NCBI RefSeq assembly: GCF_002284535.1
Contig: NZ_NPKH01000030.1
Location: 62,001-126,000 of the forward strand
Direction: 5' to 3'
Length of the DNA: 64,000 nucleotides
Origin: Mesorhizobium wenxiniae
GTDB lineage: Bacteria; Pseudomonadota; Alphaproteobacteria; Rhizobiales; Rhizobiaceae
Shown: in pieces, positions 54,028-62,497 of the stretch
Numbering within the stretch: position 1 is the stretch's first letter
Layout of the letters: every line of letters starts with the position of its first letter
Notes under the pieces: model-generated
What the model saw: the letters and a program-made list of their open reading frames with translations, nothing else
Databases searched by the model: none
Told to the model about the DNA's origin: nothing
Translations under genes and position numbers: made by a program

Positions 54028-55071
54028 TCAGTTCAATGCCGCAAGCACGGCTCGCGTGATGGTTTCAGTCCGGTCCTTGCCTGCGATCGTGCCTATGCCT
54101 TGCGCCGTTATGGACTCGATTGCCGACATCACTTCTGCCGCAGCATGCCGCTCGCCCAGATGCTCGAGCATCATCGCACCGGACCAGATCGCGGCGATCG
54201 GATTGGCGACGCCGAGATGCGCGATATCGGGCGCCGACCCATGGACAGGCTCGAACATGGAAGGTGCGCTGCGATCGGGATTGATATTGGCCGAGGCAGC
54301 ATAACCCAGCCCGCCCTGGATCGCCGCTCCGATATCGGTGAGGATGTCGCCAAACAGATTCGAGGCGACGATTACGTCGAGGCTTTCAGGCGCCAGCACC
54401 ATGCGGGCAGCCATGGCGTCGATGTGGTAGTGCGAGACCTCTACATCGGGATAGTCTTTCGCTATCTCGCGCGTCACCTCATCCCAGAAAACCATGGAAT
54501 GTTTCTGCGCGTTGGATTTGGTCACCGATGCGAGCTTATTGCGGCGCGCCCGCGCCTGTTCGAAGCCGAAACGCATGATCCGTTCGACACCCGCACGCGT
54601 GAAGATTGCTGTCTCAATCGCGACCTCATTGGCCGTGCCGGAATGGACGCGCCCGCCGGCGCCGGAATATTCGCCTTCCGTATTCTCGCGTATGCACAGG
54701 ATGTCGAAGCCATCGGATCGGAGGGGCCCCTGGACGCCCGGCAACAGCCTGTGCGGTCGTATGTTGGCGTACTGCGTGAACCCTTTCCGAATCGGCAGGA
54801 GCAGTCCGTGTAGCGATACTGAGTCAGGCACTTCCGCGGGCCACCCCACAGCGCCCAGGTAGATTGCATCGAATTTTCGAAGTGTCTCGATGCCGTCTGG
54901 CGGCATCATTGCGCCGGTTTCCAGGTAGTAGGCGCAGGACCATGGGAAGCGTTTGCCATCAAGGGCGAAACCGCCCCGTTTTGCCGCCGCCCGCATCACC
55001 TGCCATGCCGACTCGGTCACGTCCTTGCCGATGCCGTCGCCGGGGATGAGCGCTATGTCGTAGGTCTTCAT
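54028..55071 (-). CDS. Tartrate dehydrogenase / isopropylmalate-dehydrogenase-like enzyme (paralogue 2)
   Basis: 347 residues. Beta-decarboxylating dehydrogenase with ALIPGDGIGKDVTESAWQVM, substrate loop IRENTEGEYSGAGGRVHSG, the Lys in SVTKSNAQKHSMVFWDEV, and metal aspartates in VIVASNLFGDILTDIGAAIQ. TtuC-like, as in 47550-48623, but the two differ in many places. It probably oxidises a 2-hydroxy acid made by the reductase or hydrolase encoded upstream. It is the fourth gene of the minus-strand set 57684-52532, after a 176-base gap. Confidence 0.88.
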   Translation of the reverse strand: MKTYDIALIPGDGIGKDVTESAWQVMRAAAKRGGFALDGKRFPWSCAYYLETGAMMPPDGIETLRKFDAIYLGAVGWPAEVPDSVSLHGLLLPIRKGFTQYANIRPHRLLPGVQGPLRSDGFDILCIRENTEGEYSGAGGRVHSGTANEVAIETAIFTRAGVERIMRFGFEQARARRNKLASVTKSNAQKHSMVFWDEVTREIAKDYPDVEVSHYHIDAMAARMVLAPESLDVIVASNLFGDILTDIGAAIQGGLGYAASANINPDRSAPSMFEPVHGSAPDIAHLGVANPIAAIWSGAMMLEHLGERHAAAEVMSAIESITAQGIGTIAGKDRTETITRAVLAALN

Positions 55072-55247
55072 TTGATGGAGGTCCTCATTCGCACTAGCGT
55101 TTCATCAGAACAATAGTGGACCGCGCGCCGCATTTTCGGTCGAGGATGAGCCGCCCAACAGCGTCGAATCGCATCAGGCGGAACTTGGAAAGTCGTTTGT
55201 TCTGGAACCGCCACGCGCTCTATTCGGCCGGACCTTGAGCATTGAAC

Positions 55248-55604
55248 TCAGTCATACACGCAGACGTAGATCTTGCGCACGGTCTCGATCGTGCGCCAGA
55301 CGCCGACGAAGCCGGGCTTCATCACGAAGCTGTCACCGGCGCGATAGGTCTTCGTCTCGCCCCCCTTCTCCTCGATTTCGATCACACCCGAAATGATGTG
55401 GCAAAACTCGTAGGTGGTGCCCTTGATCGAATGCGTCTCGCCGGGGGTCGCCTCCCAGACGCCGGTCAGAACCTTCTCACCTTTCGAGGCATCCTGCGCC
55501 CAGGTCTTGAAGGATGGAGTGCCGGAAATGAGCCGCTCCGGCAGCGGCAAGGCCTCCTTGGGCGTGAAGGCGGGATTTGTGTCAATCGTGGTCAGCAGTG
55601 ACAT
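55248..55604 (-). CDS. Cupin-domain protein
   Basis: 118 residues from the ATG at 55604; the longer frame upstream lies inside the next gene. A single small beta-barrel of the cupin_3/DUF861 kind: GVWEATPGETHSIKGTTYEF, then CHIISGVIEIEEKGGETKTY, then RAGDSFVMKPGFVGVWRTIE. The usual double-His metal site is reduced to one clear His, so it may be non-enzymatic. It lies 14 bases after the 2-hydroxyacid dehydrogenase gene. Proteins of this type often sit in amino-acid or ureide pathways, role unknown. Confidence 0.85.
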   Translation of the reverse strand: MSLLTTIDTNPAFTPKEALPLPERLISGTPSFKTWAQDASKGEKVLTGVWEATPGETHSIKGTTYEFCHIISGVIEIEEKGGETKTYRAGDSFVMKPGFVGVWRTIETVRKIYVCVYD

Positions 55605-55618
55605 GTTGGGTTTCCCTG

Positions 55619-56542
55619 TTAATAGCCGAGTGTCCGATCGACGAGGCCGATCAGTTCTTCGCCGGCGCGGTGGCGCCGGACGTTGTCGACGGCGGCTTGC
55701 GCCGCCGTATGCGGTTGTGTCACCGAGGCAATGTGCGGCGTTATCATCACCTTCGGATGCGACCACAGCGGATGGTCTTGCGGGAGCGGCTCTGGATCCG
55801 TGACATCAAGCATCGCCGCAGATAGGTGACCGGTGTCGAGCGCGTCGATCAGCGCGGCCTGGTCGAGTTGCGGACCCCTGCCGACATGCAGCAGCCGCGC
55901 CCCGGCGGGCAGTAGGTCGAAGAGCTTTGCATCGAGCATGCCGCGCGTTTGTTCCGTCAGCGGCAGCAGGCAGACGAGAATATCCGTTTGCTTCAGAAAG
56001 CCCGCGAGTTGGTCCGCGCCATGAAAACAGGCCACCCCCTCTATCCGCTTTTCGCTGCGGCTCCACCCGGCAAGCGGAAACTGGAACGGCTTCAAGCGCT
56101 CTATAGCCGACTGCGCCAGCATGCCAAGGCCGAGGAAGCCAACCCGGCGCTCGGCCGCCTGTCGAGCGGCAATTGGTTGCCAGAGGCACCTCTTCTGCTG
56201 CTCGAGATAGGCGGGCACCTCCCGGTGGAGCGCCAATACGCCGAGCGCGACGTATTCCTGCATCATGCGGATGATGCCATCCTCGACCATCCGCACAAGC
56301 TTCACATGGCTTGGCACCACGTCCTGCTTGAACTGGTCGACGCCCGCTCCGATGGAAAACAGCACTTCCAGATTGCGGTAGCGCGAGATCTCGTCCGGCA
56401 CCGTCCAGGTAATGAGATAGCGCACCTTCTCCAGCTCCATTTCCTCGCCGGAATGGAAGAATTCCAGCTCCGGGAGCTCGCGCGCGAAGATCTCGCGGAA
56501 CACCGCAGCACGCGCGGCATCGGAATTGAAAAGAAACGCCAT
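55619..56542 (-). CDS. D-2-hydroxyacid dehydrogenase (GhrA-like glyoxylate/hydroxypyruvate reductase)
   Basis: 307 residues from the ATG at 56542. The NAD fold is GFLGLGMLAQSAIERL. The catalytic Arg is in HVGRGPQLDQAALIDAL, the Glu in VTDPEPLPQDHPLW and the His in VMITPHIAS. Such enzymes reduce 2-keto acids such as glyoxylate or hydroxypyruvate to D-hydroxy acids, or work in reverse. The product could feed the tartrate-dehydrogenase-like enzyme downstream. It lies between the M20 deacylase and cupin genes. Confidence 0.9.
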   Translation of the reverse strand: MAFLFNSDAARAAVFREIFARELPELEFFHSGEEMELEKVRYLITWTVPDEISRYRNLEVLFSIGAGVDQFKQDVVPSHVKLVRMVEDGIIRMMQEYVALGVLALHREVPAYLEQQKRCLWQPIAARQAAERRVGFLGLGMLAQSAIERLKPFQFPLAGWSRSEKRIEGVACFHGADQLAGFLKQTDILVCLLPLTEQTRGMLDAKLFDLLPAGARLLHVGRGPQLDQAALIDALDTGHLSAAMLDVTDPEPLPQDHPLWSHPKVMITPHIASVTQPHTAAQAAVDNVRRHRAGEELIGLVDRTLGY

Positions 56543-56559
56543 GGAACCCACCCCTTCCT

Positions 56560-57684
56560 TCAGGCCGCGAGACGCGCGCCGAGCCCGTGGATCATCTTCC
56601 GGCAAGCGGCGAGTTCACCGGTCTCGATATATTCGTCGGCACGGTGAGCACGGCCGATGTCGCCGGGGCCGCAAATGATCGCATCGATACCGGCCTGCTG
56701 ATAAAGCCCGGCCTCCGTGCCGTAACTGACCGCTGTGTGCGGCTCCTGCCCCGTCAGCTCGGTCAGAACCGCCGCTAGCTCACTCCCCTTCGCGGGTGCA
56801 AGGGCGGGATAGGAACTCAGCTCGTGCCAAATTACCTCGAAGCCGCTGTCGCGCAGGGCAAAAAGCCCAGCCTTGACCGGCTCAAGCAGGGAGGATGGAG
56901 AAACGCCCGGCACGGCACGTACCTCGATATCGGCAGTGCAGTGGCCAGCGATGACGTTGACCGCCTGTCCACCGGCGATGACGCCCACCTGCAACGAAGA
57001 ATATGGGGGTTCGAAATCTTGATCGAGCGGTCCGTCGGCAAGGGATTGGCCATAGGCCACGGCGTGCGTGATGACGCCGGCCATGGCGTGCACGGCATTG
57101 AGTCCGAGATCGGGGCGAGACGAATGGCCGGATCGCCCGACCACCTCGAGCCGCGCGGCGGCCTTCCCCTTGTGCGCGCGCACCGGCTGCATCCGGCTCG
57201 GCTCGCCGACTATCGCGCCAAGCGGCCTCTCGCATAGGCCTGGCAACGCAGCTAAGAGATGCGGCACGCCACGGCACCCCGCCTCTTCATCGTAGGAGAA
57301 TGCGAGATGAATTGGCTGCCGCAGGTTCATCGCCGCAAGTCCTGGGAGCGCGGCCAATGCGCAGGCGAGAAAGCCCTTCATGTCGGTGGCGCCGCGGCCG
57401 TAAAGCCTGCCGCCCTCGCGGCGCAGGACAAACGGATCCGAGCTCCATTCCGGCTCGCCGGCCGGCACGACATCCACATGTCCCGAGATGATGTAGCCCC
57501 GACCCTCGCGCGGGCCGATCGTGACGAAGAGGTTGGACCGGTCGCCCTCGGGACCAGGAAGAACCGTCACCTCGGCTCCCGCTGCCTGACAGTAGTCGCG
57601 GATCCAATTGACGATCGCGCCGTTTGGGGTGCCCACAACAGAGGGAAATGCAATCAGGGTCGCGAGGATTTCTTCCACGTTCAT
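56560..57684 (-). CDS. M20 family deacylase (acetylornithine deacetylase ArgE-like)
   Basis: 374 residues from the ATG at 57684; the frame upstream of it is not supported. A zinc peptidase-fold enzyme: first metal His and Asp in ISGHVDVVPAG, bridging Asp in GRGATDMKGFLA, catalytic Glu pair in SYDEEAGCRG and the final His region in ICGPGDIGRAHRADEYI. ArgE relatives remove N-acyl groups from amino acids. With a GNAT gene divergent at 57931, an acetylate-then-deacetylate route is possible. It is the first gene of the operon running to 52532. Confidence 0.9.
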   Translation of the reverse strand: MNVEEILATLIAFPSVVGTPNGAIVNWIRDYCQAAGAEVTVLPGPEGDRSNLFVTIGPREGRGYIISGHVDVVPAGEPEWSSDPFVLRREGGRLYGRGATDMKGFLACALAALPGLAAMNLRQPIHLAFSYDEEAGCRGVPHLLAALPGLCERPLGAIVGEPSRMQPVRAHKGKAAARLEVVGRSGHSSRPDLGLNAVHAMAGVITHAVAYGQSLADGPLDQDFEPPYSSLQVGVIAGGQAVNVIAGHCTADIEVRAVPGVSPSSLLEPVKAGLFALRDSGFEVIWHELSSYPALAPAKGSELAAVLTELTGQEPHTAVSYGTEAGLYQQAGIDAIICGPGDIGRAHRADEYIETGELAACRKMIHGLGARLAA

Positions 57685-57930
57685 GGCGGTCCGCTCTGCT
57701 TGCACATTGTTACCGGGTGCGACCAGCCTATCCGTAGGCAGCAGTGTTCCCTGCCGAATCGCGTCGTGCTTTGGCTGAAGATTGCGAAAAAACGCCTCGA
57801 ACCAGCGAAACCTGCTGGCTTTCCAGTGTAAAGCTGCGGCAAATGAGGCCTGTCGTGACATGGCGTCGACGACGGAAACACCACATGCCTGCGACGCTGG
57901 GCTTTGGTTTGAAGGAGCCGATCGACCGAG

Positions 57931-58809
57931 ATGCAGAGATCAGTGCGCCTGAATTCCTTTGAACTGGTTGCGCGGGACATCAATGATGTCGACGTTGAGT
58001 TGCTGCATGCACTATCGATTTCTGTCCGCTGGCCGCATCGCCCCAAGGACTGGGATTTGTTGCGCCGCGCCGGCCACGGCATCGTCGCCGTTGACGGAAT
58101 TGGGCGCGTCTTCGGAAGCGCGATGTGGTTTCCCCACGGGGACGATTTTGCCACCATTGGTCTTGTGATCACGACGCCCCGCGCACAGGCGCAGGGAGGT
58201 GGCCGATGGCTCATGGAACAGGTCCTTGAGCAGTGCGGGGATCGCAATCTGGCTCTGAATGCAACTCATCCCGCCTATCCTCTGTATATTTCGCTCGGCT
58301 TCACGAGCGAGGCGATCGACTATATGCGCCAGGGACAGGTCCCCCAAACACTCCCGCCGATGCCAGCTCTCGATGGTGAACTAAGTGACCTGCCTAGCGA
58401 CAGGCTCGGCGACATCACCGCGCTGGACGCGCGCGCATTCGGGACAAACCGTGCAAGGCTGCTTGCGTTGCTCTCAGAGGGTGCGTCAATATCCACATTG
58501 AGCCGTGCGGGCGAGGTCGTTGGCTATTCCATGTGTCGCGAGTTCGGGCGCGGCTATGTGATTGGTCCCATTGTGGCTCGAAGCGACCAGGATGCGGTCC
58601 ATCTCACTGCCGTTCATCTGAAGAAGCTGGCAGGTCAATTCGCGCGCGTCGATACGCGCGAAAGGGATGGCGCATTTGCCGAGTTTCTCCAGCAGAGCGG
58701 CCTCGGCATTGCCGAGACCGTGACGACAATGTCCAAAGGCCGCCGCTTTCTGAACCGGGAAAGCAACGAGCCTTGGGTCTATGGATTGGCCGGCCACGCC
58801 TTGAGTTGA
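57931..58809 (+). CDS. Two-domain GNAT acetyltransferase (paralogue 3 of 3)
   Basis: 292 residues. W-P-H-R-P-K-D-W near residue 34 matches the start block of the other two copies. The acetyl-CoA loop is RAQAQGGGRWLMEQVLE, and YPLYISLGFTSEAIDYM ends the first half. The second half has GRGYVIGPIVARSDQDAVHL and ends YGLAGHALS. It diverges from the M20 deacylase operon across about 245 bases. Its acceptor is unknown, probably an amino acid or amine handled by that operon. Confidence 0.87.
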   Translation: MQRSVRLNSFELVARDINDVDVELLHALSISVRWPHRPKDWDLLRRAGHGIVAVDGIGRVFGSAMWFPHGDDFATIGLVITTPRAQAQGGGRWLMEQVLEQCGDRNLALNATHPAYPLYISLGFTSEAIDYMRQGQVPQTLPPMPALDGELSDLPSDRLGDITALDARAFGTNRARLLALLSEGASISTLSRAGEVVGYSMCREFGRGYVIGPIVARSDQDAVHLTAVHLKKLAGQFARVDTRERDGAFAEFLQQSGLGIAETVTTMSKGRRFLNRESNEPWVYGLAGHALS

Positions 58810-58910
58810 ATGCAAGCACACTCCGGCCTCAAGCAGCGGTCAGAGGTGTAGGTCGATCAGAGCGCTCAAATTGAACCGAAGGCCCGCAAACCGGCGTAAT
58901 GCGGTTGCCG

Positions 58911-59450
58911 TCATGCGGCCGGGACGACATCCGCTTCGAATCTCCGCCGAATCCCGGGTTCGGTTTCCGCTGTCGGCATAATGATCGTCAGACGCCCATC
59001 CGCCACGCCATTCACAACAACGTGGCCAATGCCGCGCGAGGACGGCTCGATGCGCGTAGTGACGTGATAAACGTCCCGCAGCAGATCGGATGTGATGTTC
59101 GGCGATGACCCGCATGCGACCAGCCGGCCGTCTGCGATTACCATCGCCCTGATCAGTGCGCGCAGGACGTGATTGAGGTCGTGCAGGGCGATCAGCACGA
59201 CCACGCCTCGCGCCCCGGCAAGTTTCCCGCTGAGCCTGAGCACTTCTATCTGCCGCGAGAGATCGAGTGCTGATGTCGGTTCGCGCATCAGCAGGATCTC
59301 CGGCTCGCGCACCAGCGTCGGTGCTAGGCAGGCGAGTTGCCGCTGGCCGCCGGAAAGCTAGCCGGTATTCCTGAAGGCGATGTCGACAATGCCTAGCGCA
59401 GCCAGGATCTCATCGATATAAGCCAGATCATCGTCGCCTACAGACCAGTC
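58911..59450 (-). pseudogene. Siderophore/haem-type ABC ATPase, C-terminal relic
   Basis: On the minus strand DLAYIDEILAALGIVDIAFR runs to RNTG, then TAG at 59358-59360, then LSGGQRQLACLAPTLVREPE and ILLMREPTSALDLSRQIEVL, down to a stop at 58911. This is the signature-to-C-terminus part of a FecE/HmuV-type ATPase. The TAG replaces the residue before the LSGGQ signature. Walker B reads LLMREP where Asp is required (LLMDEP). Walker A and the N-terminal third are missing. A premature stop plus loss of the metal-binding Asp mean it cannot work. Confidence 0.82.
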
Positions 59451-59817
59451 CTTTCCCTGCTTGCGGGCTTGGCGCGGTGTTTCGAAACAGAAACAAAGAA
59501 GAGCGCAAACCCGTGTGCACGGCGTGTGCACATCGTTATATAAGCAATGACTATCCGCCCCATCCATCATCGGTGCCACGGCAAGTTTGTGGATTATCTT
59601 CTTCATTTGATCGTGTTTTTTCTGTCTCGGTCCGTCCAATGCCCGGTTGGAATGATTGAGCAATTTGACAGACGCGCGTGCTCTAACGTGACCCTTATGC
59701 GATTTACCGCCGCAATTGGAAGCCAACTGGCCATGGTAAGCGCCCGCTACGCGCCCCGGCATGCCAGCGGCTGACGCGCTCGATCTCGGCCGCGCTCGGA
59801 TGAACTTATCCGCGATC
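59451..59817. other. Gene-free stretch with a tandem GTGTGCAC repeat
   Basis: No gene is supported in these 367 bases. GTGTGCAC occurs twice at 59513-59520 and 59524-59531, an 11-base period (one helix turn). GTGCAC is itself palindromic. It may be a protein-binding site, but no adjacent promoter could be assigned. Confidence 0.3.
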
Positions 59818-60057
59818 TCACCGATGTTCACGGCGGGCCTCCTTTTCCTCGCTGTTCTGCTCCTCACCACCGTCAGGACGATTGATAGTCACCGTGCACG
59901 CTATCAGGGTGTTCCAGTCCGGGCCGTGTTCGATGATGTTATGAAGCTCGGAAATCTCTTCAAGATAATGTTCGATCGTAATCGGGCCGTTCTGGTGGCC
60001 GTAGACAAGAACCGCTTTCCAGCGCTTATCACCATGCAGCGTTACCACGTTACTCAT
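59818..60057 (-). CDS. Small hypothetical protein
   Basis: 79 residues, starting MSNVVTLHGDKRWKAVLVYG. An AGGAG ribosome site lies nine bases before the ATG at 60057. The sequence is acidic and well mixed (HYLEEISELHNIIEHGPDWN), ending in a charged tail rich in Glu and Arg (about residues 61-79), unlike a random high-GC frame. No signal peptide or membrane segment is visible. I do not recognise a family. It is divergent from the cupin gene at 60194, with about 135 bases between. Confidence 0.6.
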   Translation of the reverse strand: MSNVVTLHGDKRWKAVLVYGHQNGPITIEHYLEEISELHNIIEHGPDWNTLIACTVTINRPDGGEEQNSEEKEARREHR

Positions 60058-60193
60058 GCCTAATATCTCCTGCGATCATCGAACAAATCCGGCTGGATTG
60101 CCGTGGCCAAAAAGTAGCGGAACCGACCGGCATGCAGCCGGTTGAATCGGCATGACGAGTCGTCCTCTGACAACCCGCAATGCAGGCTACATT

Positions 60194-60796
60194 ATGAGCA
60201 TTCTGCAGAGTACCAAGAAAGCTGTCGAGCAGGTAACCGGTGTCGCAAGACCGGGCAGGCAAGAAGTAGCCGATCTTATAAGGCGGCGAAAAGCAAATGA
60301 GTTTTGGTTCAAGGATGATGGCCTGGTGCCCAATCATCCGTTTTGGCCGCTTGTCGTCTATCGCAGCGCAGTGAGGCTGCCCGAAGAATTTGATCCCGCA
60401 GCCGTCCTGGAGGAGCTTTTTGAGGCCAACGGCTGGGGGGACAGCTGGCGAAATGGCATCTACGACTATGTTCACTACCATTCGCGAATACATGAGGTGC
60501 TCGGAGTTGCGGCCGGAACGGCCAAAGTCCGATTTGGAGGCAAAAAGGGACGAACCCTGTCACTGAAGGCCGGCGACGTCGCGGTTCTTCCGGCCGGCAC
60601 CGGGCACCAATGTCTTTCGGCGTCCGACGATTTTCTGGTTGTCGGCGCCTACCCTCCATTTGGGACCTATGACGAATGCACGACTGCCCAGGAGCATGAT
60701 GGCGCGCTGGCCATGATCCGGAAGGTAGGTCGTCCACGCAAGGATCCCGTCTATGGGAGCAAAGGGCCGCTTCTGCAAAATTGGAAGAAGACCTGA
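60194..60796 (+). CDS. Cupin-domain protein (YjlB-like)
   Basis: 200 residues from the ATG at 60194. The cupin core is HYHSRIHEVLGVAAGTAKVR, with His-x-His and Glu, then LSLKAGDVAVLPAGTGHQCL with the third His. The metal site therefore looks complete. The C-terminal part (VVGAYPPFGTYDECTTAQEH) matches YjlB-like cupins of unknown function. It stands alone, converging on soxA. Nothing nearby identifies its substrate. Confidence 0.85.
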   Translation: MSILQSTKKAVEQVTGVARPGRQEVADLIRRRKANEFWFKDDGLVPNHPFWPLVVYRSAVRLPEEFDPAAVLEELFEANGWGDSWRNGIYDYVHYHSRIHEVLGVAAGTAKVRFGGKKGRTLSLKAGDVAVLPAGTGHQCLSASDDFLVVGAYPPFGTYDECTTAQEHDGALAMIRKVGRPRKDPVYGSKGPLLQNWKKT

Positions 60797-60933
60797 ACTA
60801 GGCCCAGATCGATCGAAGACCCACAAGCACAGAATGCACGAGCGTGGGAGTGCGCAGCGCAGGCTAGCGGCCGAGCGCCGCATTGCAATCAACTGTCCGT
60901 CGGCGGCAGGTGAACAACCATCCGCTGTCGGCA

Positions 60934-61689
60934 TCACGGCCGGACGGCCGGTGTCTCGACCAGAAGGCCGCGGGCCCGCTCCGTCAGGTGGAGCTCCAGG
61001 TCGAGGGGCTCGGCCCTGACCCCGATCATGCAGTTGCGCAGGCGCCGCTGCAGCGAACCGACCGTCTGCCACTCCAGTCTGAAGAGCGGGTAGCCGGTCG
61101 GATGCGCCTGCGGGATAACACTGCCGCCGAGCCGTTTGCCCCAGTCGTCGTCGTGGCAGGAGGCGCAGGAGAGCTCGAGCTGGCCTATGCGGCTCTGGAA
61201 CAGACGCCGGCCGTTGTCGCGGAACGGCGCGAGCCGGGCGTCGGTCGCCGGTGTGATTGGCATGCCGCGCGACTGATGCGCCACATAGGCCGTCAGCGCG
61301 AGCAACGCGTCAGACTCCGGCGCGAGCGGCTCGGCCTGCTGCCGCTCCGCGCGGCAGGAGTTGATGCGCCCGGCAAGGTCGATCGGCCGTTCCGTCGCCG
61401 CGTCAAAGGCCGAGTAGCGCGCGGCAACGCCGCGCATCGTCTGGCTGGCATCGTCATGGCAGCCGGCGCAGGCGACATCCGCCCTGCCCTCCGCCTGTTG
61501 CCAGAGCTGCTCGCCCTGCAGCACCCATAGCATGCCCGGGTTGCTCATGTCGTCGGCCTGCAGCGCCTGCGTCTCCGGCGTCATGAAGTCGACGCCAGAG
61601 CGCTCCTCGCCGTCTTCGATTCCGGCGGCCGAGACAATGCCGCAGATGGCGGCGGCGCCGACGGCTGCAAGCGGCCAGAGCGCATGCAT
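60934..61689 (-). CDS. soxA: Sulfur oxidation c-type cytochrome SoxA
   Basis: 251 residues with a signal peptide (about 1-22). Two c-haem motifs are CAGCH near residue 74 and CASCH near residue 175. A Cys in the C-terminal part (RNCMIG) probably ligates haem iron as in other SoxA, and the end GLLVETPAVRP is typical. SoxA with SoxX forms SoxAX, which couples thiosulfate to the SoxY carrier cysteine in the periplasm. It overlaps soxZ by one base and is the last sox gene in this block. No soxB follows. Confidence 0.94.
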   Translation of the reverse strand: MHALWPLAAVGAAAICGIVSAAGIEDGEERSGVDFMTPETQALQADDMSNPGMLWVLQGEQLWQQAEGRADVACAGCHDDASQTMRGVAARYSAFDAATERPIDLAGRINSCRAERQQAEPLAPESDALLALTAYVAHQSRGMPITPATDARLAPFRDNGRRLFQSRIGQLELSCASCHDDDWGKRLGGSVIPQAHPTGYPLFRLEWQTVGSLQRRLRNCMIGVRAEPLDLELHLTERARGLLVETPAVRP

Positions 61690-62009
61690 CAGTTCACCGT
61701 GATCATGGCCGACGCCGTTTGGATCTTCCCGACATCGTCGGTCCAGGTGAAGTCGATCGTGCCGCTCGTCGTGGCAACGAGCGTGAAGGCAATGAACGGA
61801 TTGGCCGACACCGCTGGAAAGAGATCGGCGGAAAACACCTCTTCGCCGTTATAACTACAGGCGAAGCGGCGGATGATGTCGCGGGGGATGTTGGAGCCGT
61901 TCGGGCCGATACGATAGCCGGTTTCCATCGGATGGGCGATCATCGCCTTGATCTCGACGACCTCGCCCTGCCTGGCCATTTTCGGCACATTGACGAGAGC
62001 GCGCGCCAT
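61689..62009 (-). CDS. soxZ: Thiosulfate oxidation carrier subunit SoxZ
   Basis: 106 residues, the usual length. MARALVNVPKMARQGEVVEI with KAMIAHPMETGYRIG, and SANPFIAFTLVATTSGTIDF, are SoxZ hallmarks. It has no signal peptide and is carried out through Tat with its partner SoxY. SoxYZ carries the sulfur substrate during thiosulfate oxidation. One-base overlaps with soxY and soxA indicate a tightly coupled operon. Confidence 0.95.
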   Translation of the reverse strand: MARALVNVPKMARQGEVVEIKAMIAHPMETGYRIGPNGSNIPRDIIRRFACSYNGEEVFSADLFPAVSANPFIAFTLVATTSGTIDFTWTDDVGKIQTASAMITVN

Positions 62010-62497
62010 TATGAGAGATCCTCGATGCAGGCGGCCAGCGTGACGATGGCGCTCGCCCGGCTCGACCAGAAGCTGCCGTCGCTCATCTCCGCAACGGCCA
62101 CCACCACCTGAGAGGTCGCGAGCCGGATCCGCGTCGAGACGGTGGCGCGGCCCGTGCGCGGCCCGAGGTGGAAAATTGCGACATTCGCCTCCGGGTTCTT
62201 CTCGTTGAAGACCGCGATGCGCCGGACATAGTCGTCCGCGGTCATCGGGGCCTCGGCGGCGACCGTGATCCCGACCGCGTTGCCGTTCTCGACCAGGGGT
62301 GGCAGATCGAGCCGGATGCGGCCGTCGAGGACGTCGGCTCCCCCGGTGAAGGTCCGGATCGCGTGCTCGAGGCTCGGACGGGCAACAGCCCAGCGCGGCA
62401 GACTGATCACCAGCAGACCAGTCATGCCGGCCCGAAGAAACTGCCGCCGTCCGGCCAAGCCTCCGTAAACTCGAAGCGGGTCTTCGTGCATAATCAC
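62009..62497 (-). CDS. soxY: Thiosulfate oxidation carrier subunit SoxY
   Basis: 162 residues. A Tat signal is present at about residues 16-40 (GRRQFLRAGMTGLLVISLP). The body matches SoxY: LPPLVENGNAVGITVAAEAP and NEKNPEANVAIFHLGPRTGR. In Paracoccus the chain ends in GGCGG, whose cysteine carries the sulfur. Here the end is LAACIEDLS, with Cys157 followed by five residues and no glycine-rich arm. The cysteine could still bind sulfur, but the swinging arm is unusual. The gene overlaps soxX by four bases. Confidence 0.9.
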   Translation of the reverse strand: MIMHEDPLRVYGGLAGRRQFLRAGMTGLLVISLPRWAVARPSLEHAIRTFTGGADVLDGRIRLDLPPLVENGNAVGITVAAEAPMTADDYVRRIAVFNEKNPEANVAIFHLGPRTGRATVSTRIRLATSQVVVAVAEMSDGSFWSSRASAIVTLAACIEDLS

